From NCBI GenBank assembly GCA_016182045.1, contig JACOYE010000002.1:1-34943 (forward strand): 34,943 nucleotides of DNA, read 5' to 3'. Position numbers and translations under genes: made by a program. The notes under the pieces are model-generated. The model was not told where the DNA came from. It did no database searches and worked only from the letters and a program-made list of their open reading frames with translations. Source of the DNA: Candidatus Microgenomates bacterium. Its GTDB lineage: Bacteria > Patescibacteriota > Microgenomatia > Daviesbacterales > UBA10151. Below, in pieces: positions 31,184-34,943 of this stretch (its first letter is position 1; each line of letters opens with the position of its first letter).

Positions 31184-34100
31184 CTAAAATCTGGCGCTGA
31201 TGGTAGCTTCCTTTGAGGTATCTTTAATGGACAGGGCTGTCCAGGAGAAGGCAATATCATCCGGAGCGCTCTTATTTAGCTTAATCATAAAGCCTCTGGT
31301 AGTTCTTCTGGTGACAATATAGCGGATATCTCCGCTCAAGATGGCCTGCTCCAAAGTCTGCTGAGCAGTTGTATCAGTGTTGTTGTCCAGGGTAATAGTA
31401 ACGTTAACCACTGGTATTTGATCATACTCTTTATCAAAGATGACCTCTGCACTATCCCCTCCTTTGTTGATCACCACCGAACCGGCAGTATCCTTACTAA
31501 AGACCGGCCGGCCCAAAAATGTCACATCTTTTCTGAAGATTACAGATCCCAAAAAGTCGGCGAATTCAGAAATAATCAGTTTGGAAGAGGTAATGGTATC
31601 CACCACATTTAAGACCATCTCCACAATGGCTGAATCCTTAACATGTAATCTTTGGGCAGTCAGTTGGCCTGATACTGTGGCCACGGAGGCAAACTCAATT
31701 GCCTGAAGTTGAGTACTATCATTACTCAAAAGTGCGGATGGGCCTGTCCCGAGCAAGGCCGAGGGAGTGGCCAAAGAAGCATCTACCAGAGAGGCCGAAT
31801 TACTGGCTTCAGCAGATGATGTTGCCTCCAATTGAGCCAGTTTTTGGGACAAAGAGTCAATCTTATCAGTCCAGATTTCCAATCCCTCTATACTATTAGC
31901 CTTAATTTTATCTGCAGTTAAAGTGCCGGCAAAATAGGCATTTCCAAAAGAATCAAATATGATCACTTCTTTCGGCATGCCTGTCAAGCCATCCTTTTCA
32001 CCCTTAATGATAAACTTCCCATCAGCAGTCAAATTCAAAGCTACATCTTCACCTGTGGCAGCTGAGATTTGATCCAAGTTTATATTGGAGGTGATAATTT
32101 TGGGTGCAATCAACTCAAATCCGGCAGACAACCTGTCAGTTGAGATTTCTGACAAATTCAATACATCCAGTTGATCCTTTTGGACCATAAATTGAGCAAG
32201 GGCAAATTTCCCCAGATCCAAACTGTCCAGGTTGATTAGTTGTGGCGGGTCTAAAATAGAGGTAAGAGATACCCCGTTGGCATAATCAGTCTTGATAAAG
32301 ACCATCACCATGCCTTTAGTTGAGCCTGTTTGAGGATTGGGCTCAAATGAGGTCATGGCCTGGCCAATGATTTGTCCTGCTTTGGTGGCTTTCATGGCCA
32401 CACCCGGAGTAGATGAAGAGGTCAAAAGATCTCCCACTTTAATTGGTCCGTTCTCTGTTGTTACTTCGACTGGTACCCTTCCTGCCAAAGCCACCGGTAT
32501 GGCCCGTCCACGAGTTGCATCTTTACTCTCATCAAGTACCAATCCCGGTATAGTTGAAACTATGCCTAAGATCTGATCATCATAAGGCCTATCTGTCTTT
32601 TTGGCACCTGCTGGAAGAGAACTGTCAATTGAGACAATCTGACCAGGTTCAATACTATCATCCAAAGTATAATAATTTTCCGCCAAATCTGCCCCGCCAT
32701 TTGACTGGAATGATTTAACAATCACCACTCCCAGACCTCCATTTGCTCCGGCCTGGTCAGTAGTAGTCCAAGCATAGGCACCGGATGCTCCTCCACCATA
32801 ATTTCCTCCATTAACTCCAGCTGCTCCGCTCGTACCTGATCCGGCGTGAACGGCACCCGCTCCCAACTGAGAATTACCTCCTTTACCACCTATACCATTT
32901 GCTGTAAAGTTACTTGACCCGCCAGCCTCTCCCGCCCAGTTGATATCCCCGAGGCTTCCCACACCTCCTGCTCCACCGGTGGCTATCGCTCCACCTCCTG
33001 CAGATGAATCACTCAATCCTCCACCCGTGGCTTGAAGTAAGGTACTGGTACCAAAGGTGGATGTACCACCAGCAGTACCATTATTATTACCGGCAGCGCC
33101 TCCTGTTCCTGAATCTCCCACTCCCACAGATTCTGTTGAGCCCAGTTCAGCTGCAGTAAACCACTCTTCTGAATAACCTCCACCACCTCCACCCCCGGAT
33201 CCTTCATCTGTAGCATCAACTCCTGCACTGCCTCCTCCTCCACCCACCAGCATCACCTGGACATATTGGGTTCCCGAAGGCTTGGTCCAGGTTCTGGTAC
33301 CGACCAGGTCAAATACCTGGACATTAACATCCTGGGTTGCGCAAAATACTCTGCCTGAGGAGTCTGTCTTTAAAACACCGCAAGAGCCGGTGGAGGCCAG
33401 AGTCAATGTTCCCCCTATCCCCACATTACCTATGACATGTAATCCATAGGCAGGGGAAGTGGTCCCTATCCCCACATTACCGTTGATAGCAAGTACCGTA
33501 CCTGCTGAAAGTTGTTGGTTTGCTCCTGTATATCCTATTCCTACTGTACCCTGTACAGAAAGTTTCAAGTTAGGCACGGATGTTCCAATACCAACGTTTC
33601 CTGTATCATCAAAGACGGCAAAAGTTGTTCCCCCGTCTTGGATGACAAAATCACCTAATGAATTAAGATTAAATTCAATATCTCCCGAATCAGCACTGTT
33701 GGAAATAATGCTTAAAGGCCCGGCTGTCGAGTTAGAATCAGTGGTTAACTCAAGCAGGAACTGATCTCCAGTACCATTTTGACCAGCAGCAGACTCACCA
33801 ATAGTCACACCTCGGGATGTAGCCGAAGTTAAAGCCCATTCCCAAATTATGGTGTTGTCTCCATTTAACAGAGCTGTATCATCTGTGGTGGCAGGATTCA
33901 AAGCATCCAAAGCTGTTGCTCCTCCTGAATTCTGATCTGCACCACAGCTAAATTGTCCTGTTGAGGCAGTGTAAAGTAGTTTGTCAGCAGTTGCCCCAGA
34001 ACAACTGGTTAAACCCCCACCCAACCATGAACTGCCACTGACAAAAGATGAAAAGGTGGCACCTGATGTGACTGTTAAACTACCACCTATCCCTACATTA

Positions 34101-34943
34101 CCTACCAGACTGGAGATACCGGATACATTAAGGGTGGTGAGAGCAGCAGCTGAGGTGACTGTTAAGGAGGAAGATATCCCTACATTGCCTGATACATTTA
34201 ATAGATTAGATCCGACAGTGGTGGTACCTATCCCTACATTACCTAAAACAGCCAAGCCATTAGATGGAACTGATACATTTACTCCGGAAAATCCAATACC
34301 CACATTACCCTGGATAGCTAATGTCTGGAAAGGAACAGATATCCCAATACCTACATTACCACCATAAACTATTAACTTACCGCCAATTCCTGTGGTACCT
34401 ATCCCCACATTACCACCGTCTAAAACAACCAGACCAAAGGTGTTGTTGGAATTATTTAAGGTTAAAAGGGTGGGAGCGGTAGTATCTCCGGATCCTAATA
34501 TGTGCAGCTTGGCATTGGCCACAGATGGTGTGGTACCTATCCCCACATTATCTGAGGGAGTTAAGGTGGTAATAGTTGTGCCAAAGTCAAACCAACCTGA
34601 GACATTACCTCCTCCTGAATTCTGATCTGAGCCACAGGAGAATTGACCTGTTTGGGAGGTATAAAGTAGTTTATCTGTAGTGGCCCCATTACAATTGGTT
34701 AAACCCCCACCTAAGTAGGAATTACCATTAATAAAGGAGAGATAGGTGGCACCTGATGTGACTGTTAAACTACCACCAATACCTACATTACCCCTCAGAT
34801 CTGAGAAACCTCCCACCCTTAAGGTATTAAGGTTGGCAACAGAGAGAGTGGTTAAGGATAATCCCACTCCCACATTACCGGTCAGATCAGATAGTCCTGT
34901 TACCTTTAATCCTCCATCTAAAGCTGTGACATTAGTGACTGTT
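31184..34943 (-). CDS. Giant GNVGIG-repeat fibre/adhesin-like protein (5'-partial)
   Basis: The frame is open to the right edge, so the start is missing; about 1252 residues are visible. The first 500 residues contain about thirteen NVGIG-type repeats and an internal duplication ending in QFSCG-DQNSGG. A Gly-rich domain opening with RTWTKPSG follows (about 33300-32700), then the ADLAENYY...STPGVAMKAT domain (about 32697-32380) shared with the left-end gene. A helical Ala/Ser-rich part (about 31900-31690) leads to a C-terminal beta domain (about 31480-31190, IFDKEYDQIPVVNVTITL ... FSWTALSI) that resembles phage Gp53/H-type-lectin tail domains; the resemblance is from memory. It is a probable surface fibre, paralogous and inverted relative to the 1-3327 gene. 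It lacks the Cys-containing insert seen there. Confidence 0.85.
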   Translation of the reverse strand, partial: TVTNVTALDGGLKVTGLSDLTGNVGVGLSLTTLSVANLNTLRVGGFSDLRGNVGIGGSLTVTSGATYLSFINGNSYLGGGLTNCNGATTDKLLYTSQTGQFSCGSDQNSGGGNVSGWFDFGTTITTLTPSDNVGIGTTPSVANAKLHILGSGDTTAPTLLTLNNSNNTFGLVVLDGGNVGIGTTGIGGKLIVYGGNVGIGISVPFQTLAIQGNVGIGFSGVNVSVPSNGLAVLGNVGIGTTTVGSNLLNVSGNVGISSSLTVTSAAALTTLNVSGISSLVGNVGIGGSLTVTSGATFSSFVSGSSWLGGGLTSCSGATADKLLYTASTGQFSCGADQNSGGATALDALNPATTDDTALLNGDNTIIWEWALTSATSRGVTIGESAAGQNGTGDQFLLELTTDSNSTAGPLSIISNSADSGDIEFNLNSLGDFVIQDGGTTFAVFDDTGNVGIGTSVPNLKLSVQGTVGIGYTGANQQLSAGTVLAINGNVGIGTTSPAYGLHVIGNVGIGGTLTLASTGSCGVLKTDSSGRVFCATQDVNVQVFDLVGTRTWTKPSGTQYVQVMLVGGGGGSAGVDATDEGSGGGGGGGYSEEWFTAAELGSTESVGVGDSGTGGAAGNNNGTAGGTSTFGTSTLLQATGGGLSDSSAGGGAIATGGAGGVGSLGDINWAGEAGGSSNFTANGIGGKGGNSQLGAGAVHAGSGTSGAAGVNGGNYGGGASGAYAWTTTDQAGANGGLGVVIVKSFQSNGGADLAENYYTLDDSIEPGQIVSIDSSLPAGAKKTDRPYDDQILGIVSTIPGLVLDESKDATRGRAIPVALAGRVPVEVTTENGPIKVGDLLTSSSTPGVAMKATKAGQIIGQAMTSFEPNPQTGSTKGMVMVFIKTDYANGVSLTSILDPPQLINLDSLDLGKFALAQFMVQKDQLDVLNLSEISTDRLSAGFELIAPKIITSNINLDQISAATGEDVALNLTADGKFIIKGEKDGLTGMPKEVIIFDSFGNAYFAGTLTADKIKANSIEGLEIWTDKIDSLSQKLAQLEATSSAEASNSASLVDASLATPSALLGTGPSALLSNDSTQLQAIEFASVATVSGQLTAQRLHVKDSAIVEMVLNVVDTITSSKLIISEFADFLGSVIFRKDVTFLGRPVFSKDTAGSVVINKGGDSAEVIFDKEYDQIPVVNVTITLDNNTDTTAQQTLEQAILSGDIRYIVTRRTTRGFMIKLNKSAPDDIAFSWTALSIKDTSKEATISARF
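33925..34110. repeat. Internal duplication in the fibre gene, copy B
   Basis: It encodes SLTVTSGATFSSFVSGSSW, LGGGLTSCSGATADKLLY and QFSCGADQNSGG, matching copy A (34608-34800) nearly residue for residue. Boundaries are approximate. Confidence 0.75.
34608..34800. repeat. Internal duplication in the fibre gene, copy A
   Basis: It encodes SLTVTSGATYLSFINGNSY, LGGGLTNCNGATTDKLLY and QFSCGSDQNSGG. About 680 bp separate it from copy B. Boundaries are approximate. Confidence 0.75.

Noticed and set aside
33410-34900. Regularly recurring CCTATCCC(C/T)ACATTACC words, CRISPR-like at first sight
   Set aside because: Spacing is irregular and the words are the reverse complement of codons for NVGIG repeats within one long frame; no spacers.
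1-34943. Terminal inverted repeats of a linear plasmid or transposon
   Set aside because: The similar ends are diverged coding paralogues cut at different points, not exact terminal repeats; no transposase, integrase or replication gene is present.

Overview
The window looks like a fragment of a Patescibacteria/CPR genome, most likely Microgenomates-type. This is an inference from content, since no rRNA or ribosomal marker is present. Supporting points are AT-rich DNA with TGA used as an ordinary stop, many short GT-C type membrane glycosyltransferases, giant Gly-rich fibre proteins with GNVGIG repeats, an LPXTG surface protein, tRNA genes without an encoded CCA, and abundant small palindromic repeats sitting inside open reading frames.

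Layout. (1) 1-3327 (+) is the 3' part of a giant fibre/adhesin gene, followed by an O-antigen-ligase-like membrane protein with a TPR tail (3416-5746). (2) 5751-14076 lies almost entirely on the minus strand. Read in the direction of transcription it holds a PIN-TRAM protein (YacL-like), a 0.9-kb gap rich in RNA-like signals, an unknown membrane protein and its probable frameshifted continuation, a Cys-rich LPXTG protein, an Fn3-PKD-Cys-rich protein whose C-terminus needs a -1 frameshift, transcription terminator Rho, a LysM-M23 peptidase and two tandem tRNA-Ala genes. (3) 14170-30385 is a surface-glycan locus: a GT2 transferase, several GT-C membrane transferases, a perosamine-synthase-like aminotransferase, a GT4 transferase, a FemAB/GNAT-like acyltransferase, a second DegT-type protein, two paralogous methyltransferases and a TPR GT-C-like protein. 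(4) 30388-31102 is an AbrB/PIN toxin-antitoxin pair with a palindromic operator. (5) 31184-34943 (-) is a second giant fibre gene, paralogous to the first and in inverted orientation.

How it may work together (inference): the locus builds and decorates the cell surface. Nucleotide- or lipid-linked sugars, including an amino sugar made by the DegT enzyme and acylated by the FemAB-like enzyme, are polymerised or ligated by the Wzy/WaaL-like and GT-C proteins. The fibre and LPXTG proteins are the exposed structures. LysM-M23 remodels peptidoglycan.

The most unusual signals are: a slippery heptamer joining two halves of a surface-protein gene; a 0.9-kb intergenic stretch with two terminator hairpins sharing the same 10-nt loop, a structured RNA candidate and an uncatalogued 44-codon gene with its own promoter; palindromic repeats inserted in frame in at least six genes, with paralogue alignment supporting insertion; a 9-bp minisatellite encoding Ile-Ile-Thr in three membrane proteins; and a recurring 12-nt distance between the -10 box and the start codon, suggesting leaderless transcripts.
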